Made by a program: the position numbers and the translations under genes. Below, one piece after another: positions 46,601 through 57,667 of a stretch of 64,000 nucleotides of DNA. The stretch comes from Blastocystis hominis (taxonomy: Eukaryota > Sar > Bigyra > Opalinata > Blastocystidae). The DNA is taken from contig NW_013171820.1 in the NCBI RefSeq assembly GCF_000151665.1, positions 342,444-406,443 of the forward strand, given 5' to 3'. Below the pieces are notes generated by a model. The model worked only from the letters and a program-made list of their open reading frames with translations, made no database searches and was not told the DNA's origin. How positions within the stretch are numbered: the first letter of the stretch is position 1; each line of letters starts with the position of its first letter.

Positions 46601-47993
46601 CTCCGAGCTGGAAGCGCGATTAGACGAGCTGTACAATCGCAGATCCCAGAGCTATTCGCAGCAGACTTCCACCCAAGTCGAGACGCTTCGAGAGAAAGAA
46701 AGAAGTGCTTCGCAATCGCTGAACGAAATGATGAACAATCTGAGCGTATTGGCCTCCAAGATCGATTCCGTATCGCGAATGCTCGCTTCTCTTCAGGAGA
46801 AAAACGTGAACCAAATGGCGGAGTCGATCGATAATCTGCAATCGCAGTTGAGTACGCAGGAAAGTTTTTCCAAGGAGTACGAAGCGAGATACACGGAATT
46901 GAATACGATCATCCAGACACTCAGACAGAAAACAAGTGCGACGCAATATCGAATCGCGGTGCTGAATGGCAATCTGCAATACCGTCAGGAGAAATCGCGG
47001 TTAGAAGAGATGGAGGTGGGCGAATTGCGATGCGTCGAAGCGTAGAAACAGATGAAAAACCTCGAAGAACAGCTTCGTCAGTTCGATGTCAACCAATTAG
47101 AAGCGGAAGAAACGATGCTCACGCAAGAAATCGACAGACTCAAGGGCAGGTGCGAATCAGTAAATAGAGTTTCATCGTAGACGGAACCAAATCAAAGGAG
47201 AAATCGTGCAGCTGAATCAGCATTTGCAGGATTGCAAGGTTCGGAGCGAAGATTGTTGTTGTTTTGTAGAATCAGCTGGGCAAAAGCGAGTTCAGAGACA
47301 TCGATCGCCGATGGCTCATCGCGCAGACGCAGTTGAAATTGCTCACGATAGTGAACGAGGATTTGGACAAATACATGCAGGGCATCGAAGCAGGGCTGCT
47401 GAAATACCACCAAGCGAAGATCGAAGAGATCAACGAGCGGATCCGAGATCTGTGGACGGAGACCTATCAAGGAAAAGACATTGAATCGATTGAGATCGAG
47501 AGCAAGCAGATTACGCGAGGCTCGAAAACGGTCTTCGATTATGCTGTGTATATGGTGAAAGTCGTGCTTGTTTGTTTCTTTTGACGGTAGAATCACACGA
47601 AATTGCAGATGCGAGGCCGTTGTTCGGCTGGGCAGAAAGCACTCGCATCGCTGGTGATTCGAATCGCATTAGCGGATGCGTTTTGTTCGCATTGCGGGAT
47701 TTTGGCGTTGGATGAACCCACGACGAATCTTGATAATGACAATAAAGAAGCTCTGGTGGAGTCGTTGGTGAAGATTATAAAGTATCGAAGCCAGCAGCGG
47801 AACTTCCAGCTGATTGTAATTACGCACGATGAGGAGTTTGGGCAGATGGTAGGGATTGAGAGAGAGCGAACGAGCGTAGTTGACGCAGAAGGGACTGGGA
47901 ACGAGAAAGAGCTATTATCGAGTGAGTCGAGAGCCATCGCAGGCGGATCAGGGATTGTTTGTGAGCACGATTTCAAGACAGACGTGGGGATAA
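43698..47993 (+). CDS. RAD50: RAD50, ATPase of the MRE11-RAD50 repair complex
   Basis: About 17 exons with introns mostly 29-32 nt; about 1,300 residues, as usual for the family. Visible in order: N-terminal [15 protein letters not shown], Walker [29 protein letters not shown]-loop region [17 protein letters not shown], long coiled coils, the signature [15 protein letters not shown], Walker [15 protein letters not shown] and H-loop [10 protein letters not shown], ending [22 protein letters not shown]50 tethers DNA ends in double-strand break repair. The CXXC zinc hook expected in the middle of the coiled coil was not found; the region around 45.98-46.15 kb where it should lie splices into hookless sequence. 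The exon near 46000 is the least certain part. TAA is at 47991-47993, with TGTTTGTT at 48041. Confidence 0.9.
44415..44445 (+). other. 31-nt intron with CCCGCGGGG core in RAD50
   Basis: GT...TAG segment, phase 0 after RKEK, removed to restore the coiled-coil frame. The core ACCCGCGGGGG matches the palindromic introns further right. Confidence 0.7.
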
Positions 47994-48040
47994 TAGATTC
48001 TATTTGTGTGTGTTGTTGTGTGGTTTGGTTGATAGACGAT

Positions 48041-48048
48041 TGTTTGTT
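48041..48048 (+). terminator. TGTTTGTT element after RAD50
   Basis: Octamer 47 nt downstream of the RAD50 stop. Confidence 0.65.
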
Positions 48049-48138
48049 GGAATAGTAAAATGAATCCATGAAACATTCATTCGAGGAATCATAAACGAAG
48101 CGATCCCAATCCCAATTCACATAATTTCTATTCAATCC

Positions 48139-48200
48139 AATTCAATTCAATTCAATTCAATTCAATTCAATTCAATTCAATTCAATTCAATTCAATTCAA
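48139..48200. repeat. (TTCAA)12 microsatellite
   Basis: Twelve near-perfect pentamer units between the convergent RAD50 and KRR1 genes. Confidence 0.95.
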
Positions 48201-48296
48201 TCCATATCATTCAACACCACTCATCCTCCACTCAACTCATTTTCTACCTCAAACAATCCATAAAAGACACTCCAAAAACAACCCATTTCTTCTTCT

Positions 48297-49437
<1,141 letters not shown>

Positions 49438-49811
49438 TGTGTGAAGAGAAAATGTGAACATATTGTTTGCAGAAGTGTGCAGTAGAGAGTGAAAAATGCA
49501 CCTGCATCTTTTTCAATTTTGAATCGCATCAAGTCACGATTGAACGATTTCAATAAGGAAATTACCACTGCTCCTTCATTTATAATTTGTGTGCAAAAGA
49601 GTACGTGATTTGGAACAATCCCATTGTTCCTTGGTTTACAATTTGTTTTGGCTGTTGTGCATCCTATCCATCTTCTCGAGCCCTACGCATAGGCATAGTT
49701 TATAAGATAGATATGCGATTGAAACTCCCAAATGGAACATTCCATTTTGGCGAGAGTTCCAAACTGACAGGAATTCATATTTTATTTTTCAATTTAGTGT
49801 AGGTTAAAGAA
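49438..49811. promoter_or_regulatory. Divergent KRR1/HSP90 promoter region
   Basis: 374 nt between the two ATGs. It contains a perfect inverted repeat GGAACAAT-CCC-ATTGTTCC (49612-49630), a TATAAG near 49701, and a heat-shock-type site at 49735-49742. No other coding sequence is present. Confidence 0.6.
49735..49742. promoter_or_regulatory. Heat shock element-like site upstream of HSP90
   Basis: GAACATTC, the nGAAnnTTCn core in its exact spacing, inside GGAACATTCCA. A further GAGAGTTCC lies about 10 nt downstream. It sits about 70 nt before the HSP90 ATG. Binding by HSF is inferred. Confidence 0.5.
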
Positions 49812-51953
49812 ATGGCTGAACAGACTGAGACCTTTGCTTTCAGTGCTGATATTACGCAGTTGATGTCTCTGATCATCAACACGTTCTACAAGAACAAGGA
49901 TATTTTCCTTCGTGAGCTGATCTCAAATGCTTCCGATGCGCTGGATAAGATTCGTTATGAGAGTTTGACTGACCCCTCAAAGCTCGAGTCGAACCCCGAG
50001 TTGGTGATCGAGATTACTGCTGATAAGACAAACAAAACGCTGACGATTCGTGATACCGGTATTGGTATGACAAAGGCTGACTTGATCAACAACCTGGGTA
50101 CCATTGCTCGCTCTGGAACGAAGGCGTTCATGGAGGCTCTTCAGGCGGGAACGAGCGATGTTTCGATGATTGGTCAGTTCGGTGTGGGTTTCTACTCCGC
50201 TTACCTGGTGGCTGACCGCGTGGAGGTGATCTCCAAGAGCAACGACGACGAGCAGTACGTGTGGGAGTCGTCTGCGGGTGGTTCGTTCACGATTCGTCCC
50301 TCGACGGACGAGCCTCTGGGCCGTGGAACGAAGATCATTCTGCACATCAAGAGCGACCAGGAGGACGTGCTGGAGGAGCGCACGATCCGCGATCTGGTGA
50401 AGAAGCATTCTGAGTTCATCGGCTTCCCGATCCGTCTGTGGGTGGAGAAGACGACGGAGGAGGAAGTGCCTGATGATGATGAGGAGGAGGAGAAGAAGGA
50501 AGAAAAGAAGGAGGGCGAGGAAGGAGAAGAGGAGGAGGAGGATGCCCCGAAGGTGGAGGAAGTGACGGAAGAGGAAGCGACCAAAGAGAAGAAGACGAAG
50601 AAGGTGAAGAAGGTGACGCACGAATGGGACGTGCTGAACAAGCAGAAGCCGATTTGGATGCGTCCGAAGGACGAGGTGACGGAGGAGGAGTACAACGCCT
50701 TCTACAAGAACATCTCGAACGACTGGGACGATCCGCTGGCGCACGAGCACTTCGCGGTGGAGGGTCAGCTGGAGTTCCGCTCGATCCTGTTCGTGCCGAA
50801 GCGCGCGCCGTTCGACATGTTCGAGACGAAGAAGAAGCCGAACAACATCAAGCTGTACGTGCGCCGTGTGTTCATCATGGACGACTGCGAGGATCTGATG
50901 CCCGACTACCTGAACTTCATTCGCGGCGTGGTGGACTCGGACGATCTGCCGCTGAACATCTCGCGTGAGGTGCTGCAGCAGAACAAGATCCTGCACGTGA
51001 TCAAGAAGAACCTGGTGAAGCGTTGCCTGCAGATGTTCGAGACGATCGCGGAGGACAAGGAGAAGTTCAAGACGTTCTACGAGCAGTTCAGCAAGAGCAT
51101 CAAGTACGGCATCCACGAGGACAGCGCGAACCGCGAGCGTCTGGCGAAGCTGCTGCGCTTCCACAGCTCGAAGTCGGGCGACGACGTGGTGAGTCTGGAG
51201 GAGTACGTGGAGCACATGAAGGAGAACCAGCCGGGCATCTACTACATCACGGGCGAGAGCCTGGAGGCGGTGCGGAACGCGCCGTTCCTGGAGAAGCTGA
51301 AGAAGAAGGGCTACGAAGTGCTGTACATGGTGGACGCGATCGATGAGTACGCGATGCAGCAGCTGCGCGAGTTCAAGGAGAAGAAGATGATCTGCGTGAC
51401 GAAGGAGAACTTGAACTTGGAGGACGACGAAGAGGAGAAGAAGAAGCTGGAGGAGGAGAAGAAGACCTTCGACGAGCTGTGCGTGCTGATCAAGGAGGTG
51501 CTGGGCGACCACGTGGAGAAGGTGCTGGTGTCCAACCGTCTGGCCGACTCGCCGTGCTGCCTGGTGACCAGCGAGTACGGCTGGTCCGCCTCGATGGAGC
51601 GAATCATGCGCGCGCAGGCGCTGCGGAACGACGCGTTCGGCATGATGTCGGCGAAGAAGATCATGGAGATCAACCCCGATAACTCCATCATCAAGGTGCT
51701 CTCCGAGAAGGTCAAGGCCAACCGCAACGACGCCACCGTCAAGGATCTGGTGTGGCTGCTCTACGACACCGCGCTGCTCACCTCCGGATTCTCGCTCGAG
51801 CAGCCCATGGCCTTCGCCAACCGCATCCACAAGCTCATCCAGCTCGGACTCAGCGGAGAGGACGAGGACGTGCCCGCTCTGGAGGAAACCAACACGGAGG
51901 CCGCGCAGGAAGCCGCCGAGGAGGAAGAGGGAGAGATGGAGGAGGTCGATTAA
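49812..51953 (+). CDS. HSP90: Cytosolic HSP90 molecular chaperone
   Basis: A single 713-residue frame without introns, unlike its neighbours. The N-terminal GHKL ATPase domain shows [39 protein letters not shown] and [16 protein letters not shown] highly charged Glu/Lys linker follows at about residues 220-265. The middle domain has [13 protein letters not shown], and the C-terminal dimerisation domain ends EGEMEEVD, with the MEEVD motif that binds TPR co-chaperones in the cytosol. It folds kinases, receptors and other clients. The 3' two thirds are strongly GC-rich, with codon use more extreme than the first 300 bases, consistent with high expression. TGTTTGTT lies 80 nt after the stop. Confidence 0.98.
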   Translation: MAEQTETFAFSADITQLMSLIINTFYKNKDIFLRELISNASDALDKIRYESLTDPSKLESNPELVIEITADKTNKTLTIRDTGIGMTKADLINNLGTIARSGTKAFMEALQAGTSDVSMIGQFGVGFYSAYLVADRVEVISKSNDDEQYVWESSAGGSFTIRPSTDEPLGRGTKIILHIKSDQEDVLEERTIRDLVKKHSEFIGFPIRLWVEKTTEEEVPDDDEEEEKKEEKKEGEEGEEEEEDAPKVEEVTEEEATKEKKTKKVKKVTHEWDVLNKQKPIWMRPKDEVTEEEYNAFYKNISNDWDDPLAHEHFAVEGQLEFRSILFVPKRAPFDMFETKKKPNNIKLYVRRVFIMDDCEDLMPDYLNFIRGVVDSDDLPLNISREVLQQNKILHVIKKNLVKRCLQMFETIAEDKEKFKTFYEQFSKSIKYGIHEDSANRERLAKLLRFHSSKSGDDVVSLEEYVEHMKENQPGIYYITGESLEAVRNAPFLEKLKKKGYEVLYMVDAIDEYAMQQLREFKEKKMICVTKENLNLEDDEEEKKKLEEEKKTFDELCVLIKEVLGDHVEKVLVSNRLADSPCCLVTSEYGWSASMERIMRAQALRNDAFGMMSAKKIMEINPDNSIIKVLSEKVKANRNDATVKDLVWLLYDTALLTSGFSLEQPMAFANRIHKLIQLGLSGEDEDVPALEETNTEAAQEAAEEEEGEMEEVD

Positions 51954-52032
51954 GCGAAAGAGAAAGAAAAAGAAAGGAATAATAGTCGTCGCGATTGTGT
52001 GGATTTTGTAATAGTAGTTGCATTGGTTGGAT

Positions 52033-52040
52033 TGTTTGTT
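52033..52040 (+). terminator. TGTTTGTT element after HSP90
   Basis: Octamer 80 nt downstream of the HSP90 TAA. Confidence 0.65.
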
Positions 52041-52148
52041 GAATGAATAAATGAATCAAGGTATGAATGATTGAATGAATTGTAAATGCAAGAAAACAAA
52101 CTACCAATCGTTATAAATCGCTCGCACCCACCATTCACTCGTTTCTAA

Positions 52149-52156
52149 AACAAACA
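52149..52156 (-). terminator. TGTTTGTT element after the HAT-repeat gene
   Basis: Octamer on the minus strand 17 nt beyond the TGA of the HAT-repeat protein. It converges with the HSP90 element about 110 nt away. Confidence 0.65.
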
Positions 52157-52172
52157 ATCAACACACAACGCT

Positions 52173-55100
52173 TCAGTTCTCCATCTGGCTGGCCGAAAAC
52201 AAAAACTGGCTGTTTCGATCGAACAGGCAGGGTCGTTCCGCGCTCTCCAAGTAATGGAGCCCCAGCGCCATGCTGAACCGCGCTCGCAGCGCCCTCTTCT
52301 CCCATTCCTTCTCCTTCTCCTCGCCTCTCCTCGCCTCTTTCCTCTCCTTCTTCCGCTTCTCTCTCTCTGCACACCCCCGCAGCGCGTCGACATACATTTC
52401 CGCCTCACACGCGACCTCTCTGGCGACCATGGCCACGCATCGATACAGCACTTCCATCGCCGACGCCTCCGCGAACTCCTTGCACCGGAACCAGTTTCCT
52501 CCATAGTTCGGTCCCTCCATCGCCGCGCGCTCCACGAACACTTTCACCGCGGGACTCGCCGCCAGCAGCACCTCCAGCGCGCGCCGCGACGCGCAATCGT
52601 GGAACCAGAGCAGCGCGTCCGAGGTCACCAGCAGCAGCCGCACCGCCTACACCTCATCCCCGCGGGACTGGCCCACCTCGACGTAGCTATCGCTATACTG
52701 CGGCGTGAAGAACATCGCCAGCCGCAGGCACTGCGCCGCGTTCCGCGGGGAGAACAGCCGTCCGCACGGGTTCAGGAAAAGTCGTGCGCCCTCGCACCAA
52801 ACTTCGCCCGATTTCCCCACGGTTCGCAGCGCGCGCCGGAACACGCGCAGTCCCGCGAACGGACCGAACGCCCTGCACGTGAGAGCCTCCCCGCGGGAAT
52901 ACTGGTGGGTCTGCTGGATGTACGTCGCCCAGACGCGTCCCGCGGTTGGGTGGCGGGAAATGGCGGCCTCGTTGAGGAAGCGCGCGGGACGGATTAAACC
53001 GCGGTAAAGCTACCGTTCAATCGGGGAAACGTGGAAACGCATTGGTGGACGAGTTCCAATCGAAGTTTCCACTCTTCAGGGAAACGGTCGATCGCGCAGA
53101 GCAAAATCCCCGCGGCAAGCGGAGCGTTTCCCGCGAAAAAAACCGTCTTCGCGAATTCTAAAAGAACCTGGTAGGCGTTTCGTTCGGCCGCGTAGCGAAA
53201 CGCCCGCTTCATCATCTAGAGTGGAGATTCCCGCGGGGAGGTACGCTGAGACACGTGGCCAAATCGCCGAGCAGCGCGGCAAATCGCGCGGCAACGAGGA
53301 AAAGCCGCCATTTGAGATTGTCGGGACAGAAATGGGCGGCCTGGATGAGATCGCGGTGGCTCTGGCGAACCAGGTGGACTTCCCCGCGGGGCAATCGGTG
53401 GTAGAGGAAGGGCTACGGGTGAGATCCGAGCAATCCGCCGAATCAACAGAAAAAGAAAGAAAGAAAGAAAGAAAGAAAGAGAAAGGGGTGAATGAATGAA
53501 TGAATGAATGAATGAATGAATGAATGAATGAATCGATGAGAGAGAAAAGGAACATTCAATTCAATGACTCAGGGAGGCATTCTGATGATTGATTGATTGA
53601 TCCATTTCATCCAATCGATGATTCATACACTTCAATTCATTCAATTCATTCAATTCATTCAATTCATTCAATTCATTCAATTCATTCAATTCATTCAATT
53701 CATTCAATTCATTCAATTCATTCAATTCATTCAATTCATTCAATTCATTCAATTCATTCAATCAAAACCCGATCAAAAAACAATCATTTCATTCACTTCC
53801 ATCCCATCCCATTCCTCCCTTCCTTCCTTCCTTCTTTCTCTCCTTCCTTCCATTCGGTCGGCTCCCTACCTGTCTCATCACGTTTCTCTGCAGACACATC
53901 AAGCATCTCCCAAAGAACTGCATGCGAAAGAAGAACGCCCTCCACAGCACGTCCAGCGTCAGCGCCTCCACCACCCTCTTCGCCACGCTCAGATACAGCG
54001 GGCTCTCCACGCGTCCTCGGAAGCCCTCCGCCTCCCACTGCAGCAAGCACGCGTGTTCCAGCCGATCCAGCACCTCGAACCACAGCGGGCCGTACTTCGG
54101 GAACTGCTCCAGCGCGCGCAGCGCGCACTGCACCTGCTCTCCGAACGCCGCCCGCGGGGTCTCGAACTGCAGCCACTCCAGCACGAAGTTCCCGGCCGCG
54201 AACCTCGGATGCTGCAGCGCCGCTTCGAAGCCTTCTCGGGCCTTGCCCAGCTCTCCCAGCCTTGCCAGCGCGCGGTACGCGTCCAGACTCGCCTTCAGCG
54301 CGCGCTGCGTGTCCTGGCCGCGCAGCTCCGCGGCCGCCGCCTCGATCTCCCGCGCGCTGCGCAGCCGCTCCGCCACGCGGATTTTCCGCTGCAGCAGCGG
54401 CAGACTCCCCGGGTGCAGCGCCAGTCCCGCGGCCACCACCCTCGCCGCGTTCCGAAACTCCCCGCACTCCATCTCGAAACGCACGAACTCCAGCCACACC
54501 TGCACTTCCGCGGGGCGCTCCAGCGCCAGCTCCACGAAACGCCCGCGCGCGGCGCGCAGCCGGCAGCGGTGCTTCAGCTCCACCGCCTCCTCCACGCACT
54601 CCTTCAGCGGACGCAGCGGACCCCGTTTCACCGGTTTCTCCAGTTTCCACGATTGCGAAGAGAGGGGGTCCAGGGGATCCAGGGGGTCCAGGGGATCCAG
54701 GGGATCAAACCACCCCGGTTCCACGGTTTCCACGGTTTCTCCGATGGCAGGAACCACCTCGGAGGACTCCTCGGTTTCTCCGGTTTCTCCGGTTTCTCCG
54801 ATTTGGCGCCGGTCGTAGTCGGCGACCAGCGCGGCGTAGGGCGTTTCCCGCCAAATCGAGAGACTGCGCACGTGATTTGGCGGCAAATCGCTCCCCCCCG
54901 AAGACACCGATCCCCGCGGGGATCGCGACCGCGGAGACACGCGGTACTCCCAGAAAATCGCGGGACGCGGCGGGGGATAATCGCGGGGATCCCGTTCCGC
55001 GGGGAGTTGCAGTTCCTGGAGAGCCAGTTCCGTGGGACGCGTTTCGCTGCTCATTCCCGCGGGACACATCGTCATGGTCAAAATCGGGGCGTTTTCTGGC

Positions 55101-55712
55101 TCGCCGGGCGTTTCATCGTCGAGGAAGAGCGGCGTTAACCGCGGTTCCATCACCGAATTCGGCGCTCGCTCCAGCGGGGCTCGTCCCGCGGGGAAGAGAG
55201 GAACCGCGGGGCGGTTGGCGGCGCGGTCGGTTAGGCTGCCGGTGGCGTAACCGTATCCTGGCCGCGGGGAAAAATCGTCCCGCGGGGGAGAGAAGGGAGC
55301 GTGCTGGAGGGAATACGCGGGGAAATGGGGGGTGGCGGGGCGGTAGGCGGGGTACTCGTCGTTCCGCGGGAATAGAGCTGTGGTTGAGGGGAATAAAAGA
55401 AGAAGAATACGTTGGTAAGGAACGGATGAAATGGTCCCAGGTCGGGAGTATTGGTAATTGACCGGATCATCGAAATAGGGCTGATGACTTAAAAAAGTAA
55501 TTCATGGTAAAAGGGAAAAATACTAAGAATAGGTCGGAGTTTGGGAACCACGCTGCGAAAGAATGGTGTGACATATTCTCTCGCGAGTGTGGGACGGGGA
55601 ATAAAAGGGGGCATCGCCAATAGTCAAGTCTGCTGGTGATGGGAATGAAGTCTGAAGACCGTTGGTATAATTAGGATTCTAGCAGTGAATTAGAACAACA
55701 GTACACTACCAT
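52173..55712 (-). CDS. HAT/TPR-like repeat protein, possibly RNA processing related
   Basis: About eight exons, about 950 residues. The start ATG (55712-55710) is immediately followed by a 31-nt intron. The N-terminal 250 residues are Pro/Tyr-rich and probably disordered, with an acidic GETGETEE run and a DPLDPLDPLDPL repeat. Helical repeats of half-TPR (HAT) character follow, for example VQVWLEFVRFEMECGEFRNA, LWFEVLDRLEHACLLQWEAE and NLKWRLFLVAARFAALLGDL. FFTPQYSDSYVEV and GPNYGGNWFRCKEF near the C-terminus recall a conserved HAT-type protein family in protists (recollection). HAT repeats are typical of RNA-processing factors; no specific role can be assigned. Introns are 29-36 nt except one of 457 nt (53413-53869) packed with microsatellites. 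Two introns carry the CCCGCGGG core. Confidence 0.7.
52647..52676 (-). other. 30-nt intron with TCCCGCGGGGATG core
   Basis: In the HAT-repeat gene, between SDSYVE and AVRLLLV, phase 0. Shares TCCCGCGGGGATG with introns of the WD40, TOG and GOLD genes. Confidence 0.75.
53216..53244 (-). other. 29-nt intron with CCCGCGGGAA core
   Basis: In the HAT-repeat gene, between DLATCLS and MMKRAF, phase 0. Begins GTACCTCCCCGCGGGAAT. Confidence 0.75.
53413..53869 (-). repeat. 457-nt intron made largely of microsatellites
   Basis: Flanked by NVMRQ and PFLYHRLPRGEVHLV in the HAT-repeat gene, phase 0. It contains (GAAA)n at 53455-53480, (AATG)n at 53489-53533, a (TTCAATTCAT)13 array at about 53631-53761 and a CCTT-rich run at about 53810-53850. 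All other introns in the gene are about 30 nt. Confidence 0.75.
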
Positions 55713-55995
55713 GGTGGATTATAAACAACAAAGTACTCTCACAACGTAATATCGGTAAATGGCAAAATGAGCTTGAAGACGATATAATTTATTGGCTCCT
55801 AAACTCGATAGGCAACAAAATACCGATTTTAACGGTCTGGTAAAAAGTAATCTAACCGTCAAATAAGAAAACGCATCTTTCTTGTGTTTGGTACGATCAT
55901 GCTCCGTAGTTTGTGTGGTCCATTTTAAGTAAAAATAAACACAATCTCTTTTTCCACTTTGGTTGTTTTTGGCTTTTGCTTTTATTCGCAATACC

Positions 55996-57650
55996 ATGCA
56001 AGAAAGCAAGGAAATTATCAGTATCCAAGTCGTCATTGCCGATTGCCTTCACTTTAGAAATGCACAGATATCGAAAAGCTACGTAAAATCGCTCTCGATT
56101 TGGAAAAGGAGAATTCAAAGCTAAAGGAGTCGTATTTACTGCTTTCGTCTCGGTAGGCGAATTGTTGCTATTTTTTGTTAATTGATTTTAGAATGTCCAA
56201 ATTGATCCCATTAATCAAGGATCAACTTGCGAATTGGGACTGGGATGTGTCAGATAAAGATGTGATTAGTTCATTTGATAAATCGGAGAGTGAAAATGCG
56301 GAAAGTGCGATTTGGCTGATTGTTTTTTGATGGGGTAGATGGATCGAGTGCTGAGGGCTGTCTAAAGCTCCTAACCACAATGAACGTTCCATTTTTTTAA
56401 TTTTTGAGTTGCTCACACACAGATTTTCCGAACCAATGTATATTGCTGCAAATTCTGTTCGCGCGATAAGTTCCTGGCATGCGGCTGCTTTAGTGGAGCC
56501 ATCATCATGTATCGCTTCTCCACCTCTTCTCGCGAACTCAAACATGTTGGCCATTGGAATTCCCTTTCTTTCCTCAGATCCGTACGATTAACGGTCACAA
56601 AGGCCTCGTAACGAGCATCAAGTACTCTATTTTATTACCCAAACCTATCATTCTAGCTGGATCAAAGGCGATGATCGCATCGTCTCCACCTCCATCGACA
56701 AAACAATCCGCGTATTTTTTTACCCTCCGCTCAAAATCTCATTGCTAGGTGTGGAAGCCCGTCACCGGCGAGTGCGTCTCCGTCATCCACACCGAGATGC
56801 TCCTTCTCTCCGCCTGTCTTTTCACCGAAAAAGACCGCGAATTTTGCGCGGCAAGCGGATCCAACCGCCGCTTCGTCCTGGCCGACCTCGCTCAGCCCGA
56901 GCACATTCGGTCCGATTTTTGGAATTCCAATAATAGTCCAGAAAACTGGAGTTCGGCTGCCAAATCAACGCGATCGTGGAATCTTTCCCCTATTTAATCG
57001 TGGGAACCGACACCGTATTTTATTTAAAAAAAACCGCGGTTATCCAAAGGGAGAGATCCGAATTCTGAACAGTTCCACGCTGGATACGGTTTTTTCCACG
57101 ATTCGCGACGGCTACCAGGTTCATTCCATGGCCGTTTTGCGATTGGCCGAGCGTAGAACCGCGGGAATCCCTCAATGTGTAGAGGAGTTTTATCTCGCGG
57201 TGCAGTTTCGGAACAATATTATCGAAGTGTTCTCGATGTAGTCCCGCGGGAATGGGTCAAATCTAGCGAAAACGTGGAGCTGCGTCGATTGTCGTGCTAC
57301 CAAAGTAGGCGATTCCCGCGGGATTGGAGGTAGTTCCGGAGCTGAAAATGTCGCTGTCAAATTGCACGCTTTTCCGCGATTCTTCGCTTCCGCTGAATCG
57401 CGTGCTGAATGAAACGCCCGGGTTGGAGGACTTGGAAGAGAAGGTGGTGCCGAACTTGTATTTAATCGCGGGGGGAAACAGTGGAAACACGTATTTATGG
57501 CCCGTTTTTCGGCAAGAAGTGTTCGTGAGTCCCGCGGTGAAGAAGATTCAGGACAGTCCGTGCATGTTTATCGATACGTCGCCGTATTGTAATCTAATCG
57601 CGATTTGCTCGCAGGATCGCACGGTGAATATTTGGAAGACGGATGTTTGA
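55996..57650 (+). CDS. WD40-repeat protein with N-terminal coiled coil
   Basis: Twelve exons, introns 29-39 nt, about 425 residues. The short N-terminus (MQESKEII, KLRKIALDLEKENSKLKESY) is helical. WD repeats follow: RTNVYCCKFCSRDKFLACGC with SGAIIMYRF; INGHKGLVTSI joined to NWIKGDDRIVSTSIDKTIR and VWKPVTGECV; YLIVGTDT joined to GEIRILNSS; and LIAICSQDRTVNIWKTDV at the end. Two 29-nt introns (57238-57266 and 57305-57333) carry the CCCGCGGG core. The family within WD40 is not recognised; it is a likely scaffold. TGA at 57648-57650 lies 2 nt before TGTTTGTT. Cleavage 4 nt before the octamer would fall after the T and make TAA instead. The next gene starts 17 nt downstream. Confidence 0.75.
57238..57266 (+). 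other. 29-nt introner-like intron in the WD40 gene
   Basis: Begins GTAGTCCCGCGGGAATGGGT and ends in TAG, phase 2. Its first 20 bases differ by one from the intron at 59880 in another gene. Confidence 0.85.
57305..57333 (+). other. 29-nt introner-like intron in the WD40 gene
   Basis: Contains GATTCCCGCGGGATTGG and ends GGTAG, phase 1. Only 38 nt of exon separates it from the previous palindromic intron. Confidence 0.8.
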
Positions 57651-57652
57651 AG

Positions 57653-57660
57653 TGTTTGTT
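57653..57660 (+). terminator. TGTTTGTT element after the WD40 gene
   Basis: Octamer between the WD40 stop (57650) and the TOG gene ATG (57668). Confidence 0.7.
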
Positions 57661-57667
57661 CAGATTA

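Noticed and set aside
47550-47590. TGTTTGTT-like run as a poly(A) site inside RAD50
   Set aside because: It lies in a 30-nt intron between YMVK and [10 protein letters not shown], and the protein continues through the signature motif, Walker B and H-loop.
49977-51830. 617-codon minus-strand open frame opposite HSP90
   Set aside because: A shadow of the GC-rich HSP90 codons. The + strand protein is unambiguous to its MEEVD end.
53561-53761. NELNELNEL repeat protein
   Set aside because: Translation of the microsatellite inside the 457-nt intron, with no other protein character.
53593-55461. Very long + strand open frames across the HAT-repeat gene
   Set aside because: They begin in the TTCAATTCAT microsatellite (IHSIHSIHS or FIQFIQFIQ) and continue as Pro/Ala/Arg-rich antisense of the real minus-strand gene.
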